Shown here: positions 18,239-26,793 of the stretch, piece by piece
How the letters are laid out: each line of letters opens with the position of its first letter
Numbering within the stretch: the stretch's first letter is position 1
Source: an uncultured Clostridia bacterium
GTDB taxonomy: Bacteria; Bacillota; Clostridia; Oscillospirales; Acutalibacteraceae
DNA length: 64,000 nucleotides
Reading direction: 5' to 3'
Assembly: GCA_937892525.1 (NCBI GenBank)
Contig: CALAEV010000024.1
Coordinates: 62,001-126,000, forward strand
The notes under the pieces: generated by a model
Databases searched by the model: none
What the model was told of the DNA's origin: nothing
Seen by the model: only the letters and a program-made list of their open reading frames with translations
Translations under genes and position numbers: made by a program

Positions 18239-19105
18239 CTACTCCGGTTTTTCAAGAGAAATTGTACCGAGTTTACCACCACGATATTCATCAAGTAACA
18301 TTACTGACGCTCTTTCGTAGTCTATTTCTCCACCTTTAATCATCATTCCACGTTTTTTACCAATCATTTCGAGAACTTCCCAAGCCTCTTTATCAGTAAA
18401 ATCTGCAATTTTATATCTTTCAGTAAGTCTATCAGGATAATTGTTTTTCATTACCTCTAAAAGTCTTATTGCAAGTGTTTCTGCATCAAGAATTTCATCT
18501 TTTACAGAACCGATAAATGCAAGTCTGTCCCCTACCTGTGGGTCATCAAACTTAGGCCATAAAACACCAGGTGTGTCAAGAAGTTCAATTCCATTTCCAA
18601 TTGCAAACCATTGGTTGTGCCTTGTAACACCTGCTTTGTCGGCAACTTTTGCTTTTGCAGCACCTGCCATTCTGTTAATAAATGACGATTTGCCAGTGTT
18701 GGGAATACCGACAACCATAATGCGTAACGCTTTACCCGGCATTCCCCTGTCTTCATTTTTCTTTATAACATCTTTAAGCACTTCACGAACTGCAACAATG
18801 TAGTTATTAAGTCCTTTACCAGTTCTACAATCAACAGGGATTGCCTTTACACCTTTTTTCTTGTAATACTCAACCCATTGATTTGTAGTTACTTTATCTG
18901 CCAAATCGCATTTATTTAGCAACACAATTCTAGGTTTATTATTAATTAATTCTTCTAATTCAGGGTTGGAACTACTATATGGTATTCGTGCATCAATAAT
19001 TTCTGTCACACCGTCAACAAGAGAAAGACTCTCTTTTATAAGACGACGAGTTTTAGCCATATGTCCCGGAAACCATTGAACAATCTGCTTTTGATTATCA
19101 GCCAT
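18239..19105 (-). CDS. rbgA: Ribosome biogenesis GTPase RbgA (YlqF)
   Basis: A 288-residue circularly permuted GTPase for late 50S assembly. Motifs appear in permuted order: G4 LLNKCDLAD, then G1 VVGIPNTGKSSFINRM, and G3 LLDTPGVLWPKF. The N-terminal QWFPGHMAKTRR is the family hallmark. It overlaps the signal peptidase stop by eight bases and precedes rnhB, a conserved arrangement in Firmicutes. Confidence 0.96.
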   Translation of the reverse strand: MADNQKQIVQWFPGHMAKTRRLIKESLSLVDGVTEIIDARIPYSSSNPELEELINNKPRIVLLNKCDLADKVTTNQWVEYYKKKGVKAIPVDCRTGKGLNNYIVAVREVLKDVIKKNEDRGMPGKALRIMVVGIPNTGKSSFINRMAGAAKAKVADKAGVTRHNQWFAIGNGIELLDTPGVLWPKFDDPQVGDRLAFIGSVKDEILDAETLAIRLLEVMKNNYPDRLTERYKIADFTDKEAWEVLEMIGKKRGMMIKGGEIDYERASVMLLDEYRGGKLGTISLEKPE

Positions 19106-19655
19106 TTTGTGACTCCTTTAACTCCGAATTAAACAATTTAGTATCGCCTAATCTATATATTACTTTACCCATAACATAATCTTCATCAATCATTCCTACT
19201 GCTACATCGCGACTATCAGCTGAATGATTGCGATTATCGCCCATTACAAACAGCTTACCTTTAGGTATAGTGTATTTTTTTGACATAGCGTAGGTGTATT
19301 TAATATCTTCTTTTACATAAGGCTCTGAAATTTTCTTGCCATCAATTATTGTTTCACCAGTTACGCTGTCAAATTCAACTGTTTGACCTTCAACTGCTAT
19401 AACTCTTTTAATAAGAACTTTTTCATAACCATTAGGCTGAGAAATAACAACAACATCGCCTTGTTTAATATCAGGTGTGATTGATGTTATTAACAAATTA
19501 TTACCATTTTGTAATGTATTCTCCATAGACTGACCTGAAACAGTTGATACCTTAAAAAAGAATGTAAATATAATACCGACTGCCAATACAGCAGTCAGTA
19601 ATATAGAAGCTATTTCATAAGTCGTTTCCAGTTTTTTGTTATTATTCTTCATCAT
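19098..19655 (-). CDS. Signal peptidase I (second copy)
   Basis: A 185-residue type I signal peptidase with one N-terminal membrane helix (about 14-34). Catalytic Ser is in VSGQSMENTL and catalytic Lys in VLIKRVIAVEGQ; GDNRNHSADSRDVG-type box E is present. It removes signal peptides from exported proteins at the membrane. It overlaps the preceding paralogue by 14 bases. The N-terminal ATGATG makes the exact start ambiguous by one codon. Confidence 0.95.
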   Translation of the reverse strand: MMKNNNKKLETTYEIASILLTAVLAVGIIFTFFFKVSTVSGQSMENTLQNGNNLLITSITPDIKQGDVVVISQPNGYEKVLIKRVIAVEGQTVEFDSVTGETIIDGKKISEPYVKEDIKYTYAMSKKYTIPKGKLFVMGDNRNHSADSRDVAVGMIDEDYVMGKVIYRLGDTKLFNSELKESQNG

Positions 19656-20235
19656 TTATATTCCAATCACCAAATGGAAAAATTCTAGCGTTTGCAACGC
19701 CTAAAACATAGCGTTCATCAATAAGTCCTATTGTTTTGAATCGGCTATCAAGAGACTCATTTCTATTATCACCCATTACAAAAATATAACCTTCGGGAAT
19801 TTCTAACGGATAGACATAGTCGCCCATAACTTCTGTTTGTTCAGCAATATATGGCTCATATAAAGTTACACCATTAACTGTAACAACACCTTCAATAAAG
19901 TCAATATTTATTGTGTCTCCACCCTTGGCAATAACTCGCTTAATAAGTGGTTCATTAAGTGAATTAGGCTGTGTAATTACAACGATGTCACCTGTTTCTA
20001 CTTCACTTGTAACAGCACTTACTGTAAGCCAATCACCATTTTTAAGAGTAGGATTCATTGAATCTCCATTTACACCTACAACTCTGAAAAAGAATGCAAA
20101 TATAATAAGAATAAGAATAATTGCATATATCAAGGAATCAAGCCAATCATAAACAAATCTCCATGATTTTTTACCGTCTTTTTCTGCATATTCTGATGTT
20201 TCAAATGAAATTAAAAAATCTTCTGCTTTTCTCAT
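19642..20235 (-). CDS. Signal peptidase I (first copy)
   Basis: A 197-residue paralogue of the next gene. The long cytosolic lead is followed by a helix (about 34-57), Ser in VNGDSMNPTL, Lys in PLIKRVIAKGGD and FVMGDNRNESLDSR. Both copies retain the full catalytic set. ATG 20235 has AAGG nine bases upstream; a GTG at 20244 lies within that region. Tandem lepB genes suggest different substrate preference, which sequence alone does not show. Confidence 0.94.
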   Translation of the reverse strand: MRKAEDFLISFETSEYAEKDGKKSWRFVYDWLDSLIYAIILILIIFAFFFRVVGVNGDSMNPTLKNGDWLTVSAVTSEVETGDIVVITQPNSLNEPLIKRVIAKGGDTINIDFIEGVVTVNGVTLYEPYIAEQTEVMGDYVYPLEIPEGYIFVMGDNRNESLDSRFKTIGLIDERYVLGVANARIFPFGDWNINDEE

Positions 20236-20260
20236 CTTTTTCACCCTTAAAATCCTGTAA

Positions 20261-21163
20261 CTATTTTATCTGTTTAGCAATATTGCAAATTTTTGTAAGT
20301 CTGTGATTTACACCTGAACGAGAAATCGGTACACTTAAAAGACTGCCGAGTTCACGTAACGACATATCGGGATTTTCAATTCTCAACTCAGCTAATTCAC
20401 GAAGGTCCTCAGACAAATATGAAAGCCCTACTGTCTTTTTTATATGTAAAATAGCGTCAATCTGTTTTGAAGATGCGTCAATTGTTTTATCAAGATTAGC
20501 GTTTTCAAAATTAAGTTTACGATTGACATTATTACGCATATCTTTATACATTTTAACGCCCATTATTTCTAACGAGGAATTTACTGCACCCATTACAGTC
20601 AACAAATCTTCAATAGCTTCACTGTCTTTGAAATAAATGACGTGGTTTGAATTTCTGACAATGCTTTTAGGCTCAACGGATAACTGGTCGTAATCATTTA
20701 TAAACAATTTAAGGTCACGACTTAAATTGAGATACGGTACAACAAACTCCATATGATAATTCTTATTAGGGTCATTTATTGTACCACATGTGAGAAACAC
20801 ACCTTGAAGAAACGCTGTTTTGCAACATTCATCAGATAAATTGCTCCAATTTAGTCTTAATGCACCACTTTTTTTATCATAGCCAAAAGTTTCTAATACC
20901 TTTAAGCGTTCATCTTTAGTTGTAACCTCAACCTTAAATTTACCAGCTTCTGTTTTCATAAGTTTTGGTGTCACACCACAAACAGATTTAGTAAGTTCAA
21001 GATATTTTTCTGCAACTCCACTATTTTCTGTGAGTATTGACATATCATAAGATGAAAAGGCTCTTGAAAAAAGCATCATTCCATATGCAAAAGCGTGACG
21101 ACAACAGTCGTTTTCAAGTTCTGCACTTAATATTTCATTTTTTACATTTGCTGAAAATGACAT
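20261..21163 (-). CDS. whiA: DNA-binding protein WhiA
   Basis: This 300-residue protein has the N-terminal WhiA LAGLIDADG-like domain (SFSANVKNEILSAE, FLQGVFLTCGTINDP) and a C-terminal helix-turn-helix (LRELAELRIENPDMSLRELGSLLSVPISRSGVNHRL). It is known to affect sporulation and cell division in Gram-positives. The gene lies 12 bases downstream of rapZ. Confidence 0.96.
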   Translation of the reverse strand: MSFSANVKNEILSAELENDCCRHAFAYGMMLFSRAFSSYDMSILTENSGVAEKYLELTKSVCGVTPKLMKTEAGKFKVEVTTKDERLKVLETFGYDKKSGALRLNWSNLSDECCKTAFLQGVFLTCGTINDPNKNYHMEFVVPYLNLSRDLKLFINDYDQLSVEPKSIVRNSNHVIYFKDSEAIEDLLTVMGAVNSSLEIMGVKMYKDMRNNVNRKLNFENANLDKTIDASSKQIDAILHIKKTVGLSYLSEDLRELAELRIENPDMSLRELGSLLSVPISRSGVNHRLTKICNIAKQIK

Positions 21164-21175
21164 ATTAAAAATCCT

Positions 21176-22036
21176 TTATCTTGCAATATCTCTATGGTAA
21201 ACCGAAACACTAAAACCTTTTTCTTTTAATGATTTATATACGATTTCTGCAAAAACTACCGAACGATGTTTACCACCTGTGCAGCCTACAGAAATTGTTA
21301 CTTGACTTTTACCCTCTGTTCTATAGAGAGGGACAAGATAATTTACAAGGTCTAAAAGTTTTGGTTCCAAGCCTTGTGCTTCTTCAAAACTCATTACATA
21401 ATCACGTACTGGTTCCTCTAAACCTGTGTGGTGTTTAAGTTCTGGAACATAAAACGGATTTGGTAAACAGCGAACATCAAACACCAAATCAGAATCCTTT
21501 GGTGTACCATACTTAAAACCAAATGATACAACATTAACTTTAAGTGTTGCTGAAATATCCTCAACGAAAAGTTTTGCAACACGTTCTTTCAACTGAGCAG
21601 TAGATATTAGTGAAGTATCAATTACATAATCTGCAATATCTCTTGCTTTTTTAAGAATTTCACGTTCTTTAATGATAATATCCTGTAAGTTGTGTGAATC
21701 ATCATAATTAAGCAACGGATGCTTTCTGCGAGTTTCTTGATAACGTCTTAAAATGACTTCATTATCTGCATCAATGAAAAGAACTTTATAATTACAATCC
21801 ATTGTTTTTAGTTCTTCAATAGCATTAAAAAGATGTGAAAATGAGCCACCAAGACGGATATCAGCAACAATTGCAACCTTTTCACGCACTTCAGCAGAAT
21901 CTTTGAGAAGTTGCACAAATGTAGGAATAAGTTTTGGTGTCATATTATCAACACAGAAAAATCCAATATCTTCAAGGTTATCAATAACTCTTGACTTACC
22001 TGCACCAGACATACCTGTTACAATAACAAGTTGCAT
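21176..22036 (-). CDS. rapZ: RNase adapter protein RapZ (YvcJ)
   Basis: A 286-residue P-loop protein (GMSGAGKS, residues 7-14) with the conserved C-terminal VSVGCTGGKHRSVVFAE motif. In E. coli it senses glucosamine-6-phosphate and directs RNase E to sRNA; in Bacillus, YvcJ is a nucleotide-binding protein affecting competence. The role here is inferred from homology. It lies directly between murB and whiA. Confidence 0.95.
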   Translation of the reverse strand: MQLVIVTGMSGAGKSRVIDNLEDIGFFCVDNMTPKLIPTFVQLLKDSAEVREKVAIVADIRLGGSFSHLFNAIEELKTMDCNYKVLFIDADNEVILRRYQETRRKHPLLNYDDSHNLQDIIIKEREILKKARDIADYVIDTSLISTAQLKERVAKLFVEDISATLKVNVVSFGFKYGTPKDSDLVFDVRCLPNPFYVPELKHHTGLEEPVRDYVMSFEEAQGLEPKLLDLVNYLVPLYRTEGKSQVTISVGCTGGKHRSVVFAEIVYKSLKEKGFSVSVYHRDIAR

Positions 22037-22043
22037 TTTTAAC

Positions 22044-22949
22044 TCACTCCCCTATAATTTTAACTTCTGTTTCAAGCATTACACCATGCTTTTCATATAC
22101 GATTTTCTGCACATCACGAATAAGATTTATAACATCAGTTGATGTTGCATTTTCTTTATTAATTACAAAACCAGCGTGTTTTTCGCTGACTTGTGCACCA
22201 CCTACGGTATAGCCTTTAAGTCCACTTTGTTCAATTAATGCACCGGCAAAATATCCTGTTGGACGTTTGAAAGTACTACCAGCACTACCATATTCAAGAG
22301 GTTGTTTATCTTTTCTCTTTTGAAGTTTATCGTCCATTGCTGCTTTAATATCTTTTTTATCGGCTTTTTTAAGTTTTAAAGTTGCTGAAACTATTGTGTA
22401 GCCGTTATCTGTATATGCACTTCCACGATATATTAACTTCAGATTTTTTTGTGACAACTCACCAAAATTACCATTTGAATCAATATGAGTGGTAGAAACG
22501 AGAACATCTTTCATTTCTCCCCCATAAGCACCAGCATTCATATAAACTGCACCACCGAGAGTGCCAGGAATACCATAGGCAAATTCAAGACCTGAAAGTG
22601 AGTTTTCAAGAGCAAACATACAAAGAGATTTAAGTGATGCCCCTGCTTCACAACGAATTGTTGTTTCGTCAAGCAATTCAATTTTTGAAATATCAGAACC
22701 AATTTTTATAACAACGCCATTAATACCATTATCGGTAACCAGAAGATTTGAGCCATTACCGATTATTAAAGGTTTAACGTTTTTAAAATTACAAAAGTCA
22801 ATTATTCTTTTGAGGGTTTCAACACAATCAGGTATAACGAGAACAGTTGCATTACCACCACATCTGAAACTTGTATATTTTTTCATAGGTGCGTCTTTAA
22901 TAACAGTTGCACCACATTTTTCAGCAAATAATGCGATTTCGTTATACAC
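22044..22949 (-). CDS. murB: UDP-N-acetylenolpyruvoylglucosamine reductase
   Basis: This 301-residue flavoenzyme makes UDP-MurNAc. FAD-binding segments GNGSNLLVTD and GIPGTLGGAVYMNAGAYGGE are present, along with the YGSAGSTFKRP motif containing the catalytic Ser and C-terminal SEKHAGFVIN. The start is GTG 22949, eight bases after AGAGGG. Confidence 0.97.
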   Translation of the reverse strand: MYNEIALFAEKCGATVIKDAPMKKYTSFRCGGNATVLVIPDCVETLKRIIDFCNFKNVKPLIIGNGSNLLVTDNGINGVVIKIGSDISKIELLDETTIRCEAGASLKSLCMFALENSLSGLEFAYGIPGTLGGAVYMNAGAYGGEMKDVLVSTTHIDSNGNFGELSQKNLKLIYRGSAYTDNGYTIVSATLKLKKADKKDIKAAMDDKLQKRKDKQPLEYGSAGSTFKRPTGYFAGALIEQSGLKGYTVGGAQVSEKHAGFVINKENATSTDVINLIRDVQKIVYEKHGVMLETEVKIIGE

Positions 22950-22967
22950 TCAAATACCCTCTCTCAA

Positions 22968-23936
22968 TTAATAATTCTGCCAGATATCAATTTCTTTTGC
23001 TTTTGGCTCATAGCCTTCGTCCATACCAAGATGGTGAAGAAGCTCGCGAGCCGCGTTGTAGCCCATCTTTTTCTGTCTGTTATTCATTGCAGCACACTCA
23101 ATAATAACTGCAAGATTTCGGCCAGGTTTAACAGGAACAACTGTCAATGGGATTTTAACATCCATAATAGTTATGTATTCGTTATCAAGTCCCATACGAT
23201 CGTAAACCTTTGTACTGTCCCAAGGCTCTAACTGAATAACCATATTGATTTTTTCAGTAAGTTTTACAGCACCCATACCGAAAATACGACGTGCATTAAT
23301 AATTCCTATTCCTCGAAGTTCAATAAAATGACGGATATTGTCAGGTGCAGAGCCAACAAGTGTTTTAGCAGATGCTTTTCTGATTTCAACAGCATCATCA
23401 GCAATAAGACGGTGACCACGCTTAATAAGTTCAATAGCAGTTTCGCTTTTACCAACACCACTATCGCCAACAATAAGTACACCTTCACCATAAACCTCAA
23501 CAAGCACTCCATGACGTGTAATACGTGGTGCAAGTGCTGTTCCAAGGAAATAGATAAGCGTTGACATACTTGCAGATGTTGCTTCAGCAGTTCTTAAAAT
23601 TGGAACTTTATATTTCTGTGCAGCCTCAACCATACCATCAAGTGGTTCCATACTTCTTGTAATAATTACGAGTGATGGTTGCTTACTGAAGAGTCTGTCC
23701 ATACACTCAAGTTGTTCTTCTTTTGTAAATGATTTTACAAATTCAAACTCAGAAAAGCCAAGATACTGTACTCTTGCAGGGTCAAAGTATTTATCGTTAC
23801 CTGCAAGTAAAAGACCAGGTCTGTTAACCTCCTGAGAAGTAATTGAAAGTTCAGACGCATCACAAGGTAAATATATTGTTTCAAGGCTAAATTCGTTAAT
23901 AATTTTTTCTAACGAAACGGAATATTTTGAAGCCAA
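22968..23936 (-). CDS. hprK: HPr kinase/phosphorylase
   Basis: This 322-residue enzyme phosphorylates and dephosphorylates HPr on Ser46 in carbon catabolite control. Walker A GDSGVGKSETA and the HPrK signature LIADDAVEIRK are present, and ELRGIGIINARR matches the family. It begins at TTG 23936, eight bases after GGGGAGG; no in-frame ATG is close. The first gene of an hprK-murB-rapZ-whiA operon. Confidence 0.97.
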   Translation of the reverse strand: MASKYSVSLEKIINEFSLETIYLPCDASELSITSQEVNRPGLLLAGNDKYFDPARVQYLGFSEFEFVKSFTKEEQLECMDRLFSKQPSLVIITRSMEPLDGMVEAAQKYKVPILRTAEATSASMSTLIYFLGTALAPRITRHGVLVEVYGEGVLIVGDSGVGKSETAIELIKRGHRLIADDAVEIRKASAKTLVGSAPDNIRHFIELRGIGIINARRIFGMGAVKLTEKINMVIQLEPWDSTKVYDRMGLDNEYITIMDVKIPLTVVPVKPGRNLAVIIECAAMNNRQKKMGYNAARELLHHLGMDEGYEPKAKEIDIWQNY

Positions 23937-23973
23937 AACGCCTACCTCCCCTTATAATGATAATATTTAATAT

Positions 23974-24002
23974 ATTATATAACATTATATTGAATTTTCC
24001 AA
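23974..24002 (-). promoter_or_regulatory. Promoter of hprK operon
   Basis: TTGGAA (23997-24002), 17 bases, perfect TATAAT (23974-23979) on the minus strand. Confidence 0.65.
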
Positions 24003-24075
24003 TAGTTTTTTGCAAATATTTTAATTTATTTTTCTTGCAAAAATGCAGTTTTTTATTACAATTTTGTAATAACTC

Positions 24076-24104
24076 TTGAAACGATAATTATATTTACTTA
24101 TAAT
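24076..24104 (+). promoter_or_regulatory. Promoter of the 24123 gene
   Basis: TTGAAA (24076-24081), 17 bases, TATAAT (24099-24104). The start codon is only about 20 bases downstream, so the leader is very short. Confidence 0.6.
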
Positions 24105-24122
24105 CGCATTAGAGGTGATATT

Positions 24123-24665
24123 ATGAAAAAAGCAGTAAAAATCATTTTAATTGTAATTTTAGTTATTTCTATAATTGTAGGAAGTCTCTTCATTTGGGAC
24201 TTATTCGGTTTTCGCGCAAGCACCAAATCAAAATATTATGAAGAAATCGCCGCAACAGATGATTATCTACCCACTATTGACTCATTACCTGAACACAAAT
24301 CAGTAAAATATAAATATTATCAAAATTCAATGTTAGCTTTTGTATCATATTCCTATACAATGATTGTTGAATATGATGAAGCGATTTATAATTCTCAAAA
24401 AGATATTGCACATTTACCTTTTGAAAACATTGATAAATGGACTACTTATGATGGACAAGAAAATCATATAACTACAAATATAGACCCTATTGAATTAGAT
24501 GGTTTTTCTTTTAAAATGTTTTCTGAATATTATCCTAAAGAAATATATTTCATTGGAACTAATGATGAAACAAATCAAGTTGCATACATATATTTTGAAG
24601 ATACAGATTTAGACGTAATTGATATGCCATATTCAACTTTTATACGCACTTATTGTGGTTGGTAA
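24123..24665 (+). CDS. Hypothetical single-pass membrane protein
   Basis: I do not recognise this 180-residue protein. An N-terminal hydrophobic stretch (about 6-29) with Lys before it would anchor the protein with the rest outside. The remainder is acidic and rich in Tyr and aromatic residues, with no cysteine clusters. GAGGTGAT precedes ATG 24123. It is a single-gene unit with its own promoter and terminator between hprK and the SASP gene. Confidence 0.75.
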   Translation: MKKAVKIILIVILVISIIVGSLFIWDLFGFRASTKSKYYEEIAATDDYLPTIDSLPEHKSVKYKYYQNSMLAFVSYSYTMIVEYDEAIYNSQKDIAHLPFENIDKWTTYDGQENHITTNIDPIELDGFSFKMFSEYYPKEIYFIGTNDETNQVAYIYFEDTDLDVIDMPYSTFIRTYCGW

Positions 24666-24668
24666 AAC

Positions 24669-24702
24669 AGAACCCGGCAGGTATTCCCGCCGGGCTCTTT
24701 TA
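24669..24702 (+). terminator. Terminator after the 24123 gene
   Basis: CCCGGCAGG pairs with CCCGCCGGG (24673-24694) with one mismatch and a TATT loop, then CTCTTTTAATT. Its G+C-rich stem is striking in this A+T-rich setting. Confidence 0.75.
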
Positions 24703-24716
24703 ATTCAGAAGTTAGG

Positions 24717-24911
24717 TTATTTCATGTTTTCTTCGTATGACTTAATCATCTTTTTAACCATCTGACCGCCAACAGAACCTGCCTGCTTTGAAGTAAGGTC
24801 ACCGTTGTAGCCCTGCTTAAGATTTACGCCTACTTCAGAAGCAGCTTCCATCTTGAAACGGTTGAGAGCTTCACGTGCTTCTGGTACTACGTTCTTATTA
24901 CCTCTTGACAT
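24717..24911 (-). CDS. Alpha/beta-type small acid-soluble spore protein
   Basis: This 64-residue protein has all SASP features: EALNRFKMEAASEVGVNL contains the Gpr cleavage site, and DLTSKQAGSVGGQMVKKMI is the second conserved block. SASPs coat spore DNA and are degraded by Gpr at germination; gpr is at 33103-33969. RBS AAGGGG precedes ATG 24911. A sporulation-sigma promoter was searched for but no clear one was found. Confidence 0.97.
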   Translation of the reverse strand: MSRGNKNVVPEAREALNRFKMEAASEVGVNLKQGYNGDLTSKQAGSVGGQMVKKMIKSYEENMK

Positions 24912-25005
24912 CTGAATACACCCCTTATCAATTAATTTTTTATATCAATTGCGTTTGCAGTAGTATTTTGAGCATAATAACCTTTTTTATTATTGAAAAT
25001 TTTTG

Positions 25006-25890
25006 CTAATTCTTCGGATAATCTCTTAACGACATAAATTTATATCCTTGTTTGTGTGCTTCGTCGATTATATCTGCCAAAGCATTTGCATTATCAGGTG
25101 AAACAGAGTGTAAAAGTATTACAGAACCAGGATGAAGTCGTGAAATCACTTTTTCATAAGCATAATCAGCACCCTTTTGATTATTTAAATCCCAATCTGC
25201 ATAAGCCGATGACCAGAAAACACAGGTATAGCCTAGTTTATTAAGTTGATTTAACGCTACTTCATTATATTCACCTTTTGGGAATCTAAAATATGGTTCA
25301 CTATAATTAAAGTTTTCTTTCAAATACTGTTCCATTCCTTTAACTTCATGTGTCATCTGTTCTGTGCTGATTTCAGCAAATGAGGGATGAGTTACTGAAT
25401 GATTACCTACAATATGACCTTCATCAATCATTCTTTTAATTAAGTCAGGATTTTCTTTAACTTGTGGTAAAGTACAGAAAAACGCTGCATTTACTTTCTT
25501 CTCTTTTAGTGTGTCAAGGATTTTTGAAGTATAGCCATTTTCATAGCCACAATCAAAAGTCAAATACAAAACTTGTTCTTTTGATTTTGTATCAAGACAA
25601 AATGCATTAAAATTGTTTGAATCAAAATATTTTTGTGCATTTATTGAAATTTCATTTGCTACACCGTTTTTTGAGACACCGTAACTATGAGCAATTTTCT
25701 CGGTTGAATAAATCTTATCTACCATCGGCTCTGGTGTTACGGTGGTTTCTGGTGAATTTGGTTGTTTTTCCGTTATATTTTCGGTTGTGCTTTCTGTTAC
25801 AGATTCATATTGTGGAATACTCATTCGCTTACAAGAAGTAAGCATTGAAAGACACAAAGCAAGAGAAATTATTTTAACAAAGTATTTCAT
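25006..25890 (-). CDS. PdaA-like polysaccharide deacetylase, lipoprotein
   Basis: This 294-residue lipoprotein starts with a signal peptide ending at LTSC, the lipid-modified Cys. Residues about 95-290 form a NodB domain: YLTFDCGYENG, GNHSVTHPS and FRFPKGEYNE are the metal and catalytic motifs, and the GYENG form resembles PdaA, the muramic delta-lactam deacetylase of spore cortex. In PdaA the first motif is TFDNGYENG; here Asn is Cys. It lies 10 bases after a small gene and next to the SASP gene, supporting a sporulation role. Confidence 0.85.
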   Translation of the reverse strand: MKYFVKIISLALCLSMLTSCKRMSIPQYESVTESTTENITEKQPNSPETTVTPEPMVDKIYSTEKIAHSYGVSKNGVANEISINAQKYFDSNNFNAFCLDTKSKEQVLYLTFDCGYENGYTSKILDTLKEKKVNAAFFCTLPQVKENPDLIKRMIDEGHIVGNHSVTHPSFAEISTEQMTHEVKGMEQYLKENFNYSEPYFRFPKGEYNEVALNQLNKLGYTCVFWSSAYADWDLNNQKGADYAYEKVISRLHPGSVILLHSVSPDNANALADIIDEAHKQGYKFMSLRDYPKN

Positions 25891-25900
25891 AATGCTCCAC

Positions 25901-26080
25901 TTATTTCATCATTTGATTAACATTATCCATAACATTATTAACTGTATCCATTGCCTTTTTTGCTGTTTTCTTCATTTTCTTTTTAGTTGTTTTATTTGTC
26001 ATTGAACCTGTTACAGCCATAGCTGCTGTACCTGCAAGCATACCTGCACCTATTGCTTTTGCTACATTTTTGTTATCCAT
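25901..26080 (-). CDS. Small basic protein, hypothetical
   Basis: A 59-residue open frame with RBS GGAGG in front of ATG 26080. A hydrophobic Ala/Gly/Met-rich stretch (about 8-27) is followed by a cationic TNKTTKKKMKKTAKKAM section and an amphipathic Asn/Met end. It may be membrane associated. The next gene, the deacetylase, begins 10 bases after its stop, so the two are probably cotranscribed. The function is unknown. Confidence 0.7.
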   Translation of the reverse strand: MDNKNVAKAIGAGMLAGTAAMAVTGSMTNKTTKKKMKKTAKKAMDTVNNVMDNVNQMMK

Positions 26081-26103
26081 TTTTCTTCCTCCTTTTATAA
26101 AAT

Positions 26104-26131
26104 TTGCTCATAAATCAATTTTTGTGAGCAA
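26104..26131. repeat. Inverted repeat upstream of the 59-residue gene
   Basis: TTGCTCA (26104-26110) and TGAGCAA (26125-26131) flank a 14-base A+T-rich loop, about 25 bases before the start at 26080. It could be an operator or a 5' hairpin. Confidence 0.4.
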
Positions 26132-26240
26132 CAATATTTTTTGAAATAAAAATAAAAAAATTATTAAATTATCTTTTAAATTATTTCTAAAAATGTTATA
26201 CTTTGATTTAGAAAAAATTTATAAAATTAAGGTGATAAAA

Positions 26241-26747
26241 ATGACACTTAATATTGTAATGGTTGAGCCTGAAATTCCACAAAATACAGGTAATGTAGCA
26301 AGAACTTGTGCCGCAACAGGTGCACGATTACACCTTGTTGGTAAAATGGGATTTACACCTGATGATAAAAAGTTAAAACGAGCAGGTCTTGATTACTGGT
26401 ATCTTCTTGATATTACTTACTATGACACAATGGAAGAGTTTTTTGAGAAAAACAAAGGTGGAAACTTTTTCTATTTTTCAACTAAAGCACAGAAAAGACA
26501 TTCTGACGTAAAATACCCTGATAATACATATCTTGTATTTGGCAAAGAAACTGCAGGACTTCCAGAAAAATTACTTTTTGAAAACGCTGACAAATGTGTG
26601 AGAATACCTATGATTGACGAGGCAAGAAGTTTGAATCTTTCAAATGCAGTTGCAATAGGTGTTTATGAAACTTTAAGACAATGGGATTATCCACAACTTC
26701 TTGAAAGTGGAGAACTTAGAAACTATAACTGGGCAGACCAACAATAA
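26241..26747 (+). CDS. trmL: tRNA (cytidine/uridine-2'-O-)-methyltransferase TrmL
   Basis: A 168-residue SPOUT methyltransferase for position 34 of tRNA-Leu. It begins MTLNIVMVEPEIPQNTGNVARTC, the TrmL signature, with later YLVFGKETAGLPE and RIPMIDEARSLNLSNAVAIG, the knot and SAM site. ATG 26241 follows AAGGTGAT. A TATACT -10 is seen at 26197-26202. It is transcribed alone. Confidence 0.96.
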   Translation: MTLNIVMVEPEIPQNTGNVARTCAATGARLHLVGKMGFTPDDKKLKRAGLDYWYLLDITYYDTMEEFFEKNKGGNFFYFSTKAQKRHSDVKYPDNTYLVFGKETAGLPEKLLFENADKCVRIPMIDEARSLNLSNAVAIGVYETLRQWDYPQLLESGELRNYNWADQQ

Positions 26748-26760
26748 TCTTATAAAATAT

Positions 26761-26788
26761 ACACCCCACGAAAAATTTCGTGGGGTGT
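26761..26788. terminator. Bidirectional terminator between trmL and histidine kinase gene
   Basis: A perfect 13-bp stem: ACACCCCACGAAA and TTTCGTGGGGTGT with a two-base loop, between convergent genes. Confidence 0.75.
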
Positions 26789-26793
26789 ATTAA

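Noticed and set aside
24912..25005. Sigma-G promoter of the SASP gene
   Set aside because: An AATACTA is a weak -10 candidate, but no matching -35 was seen at a proper distance.
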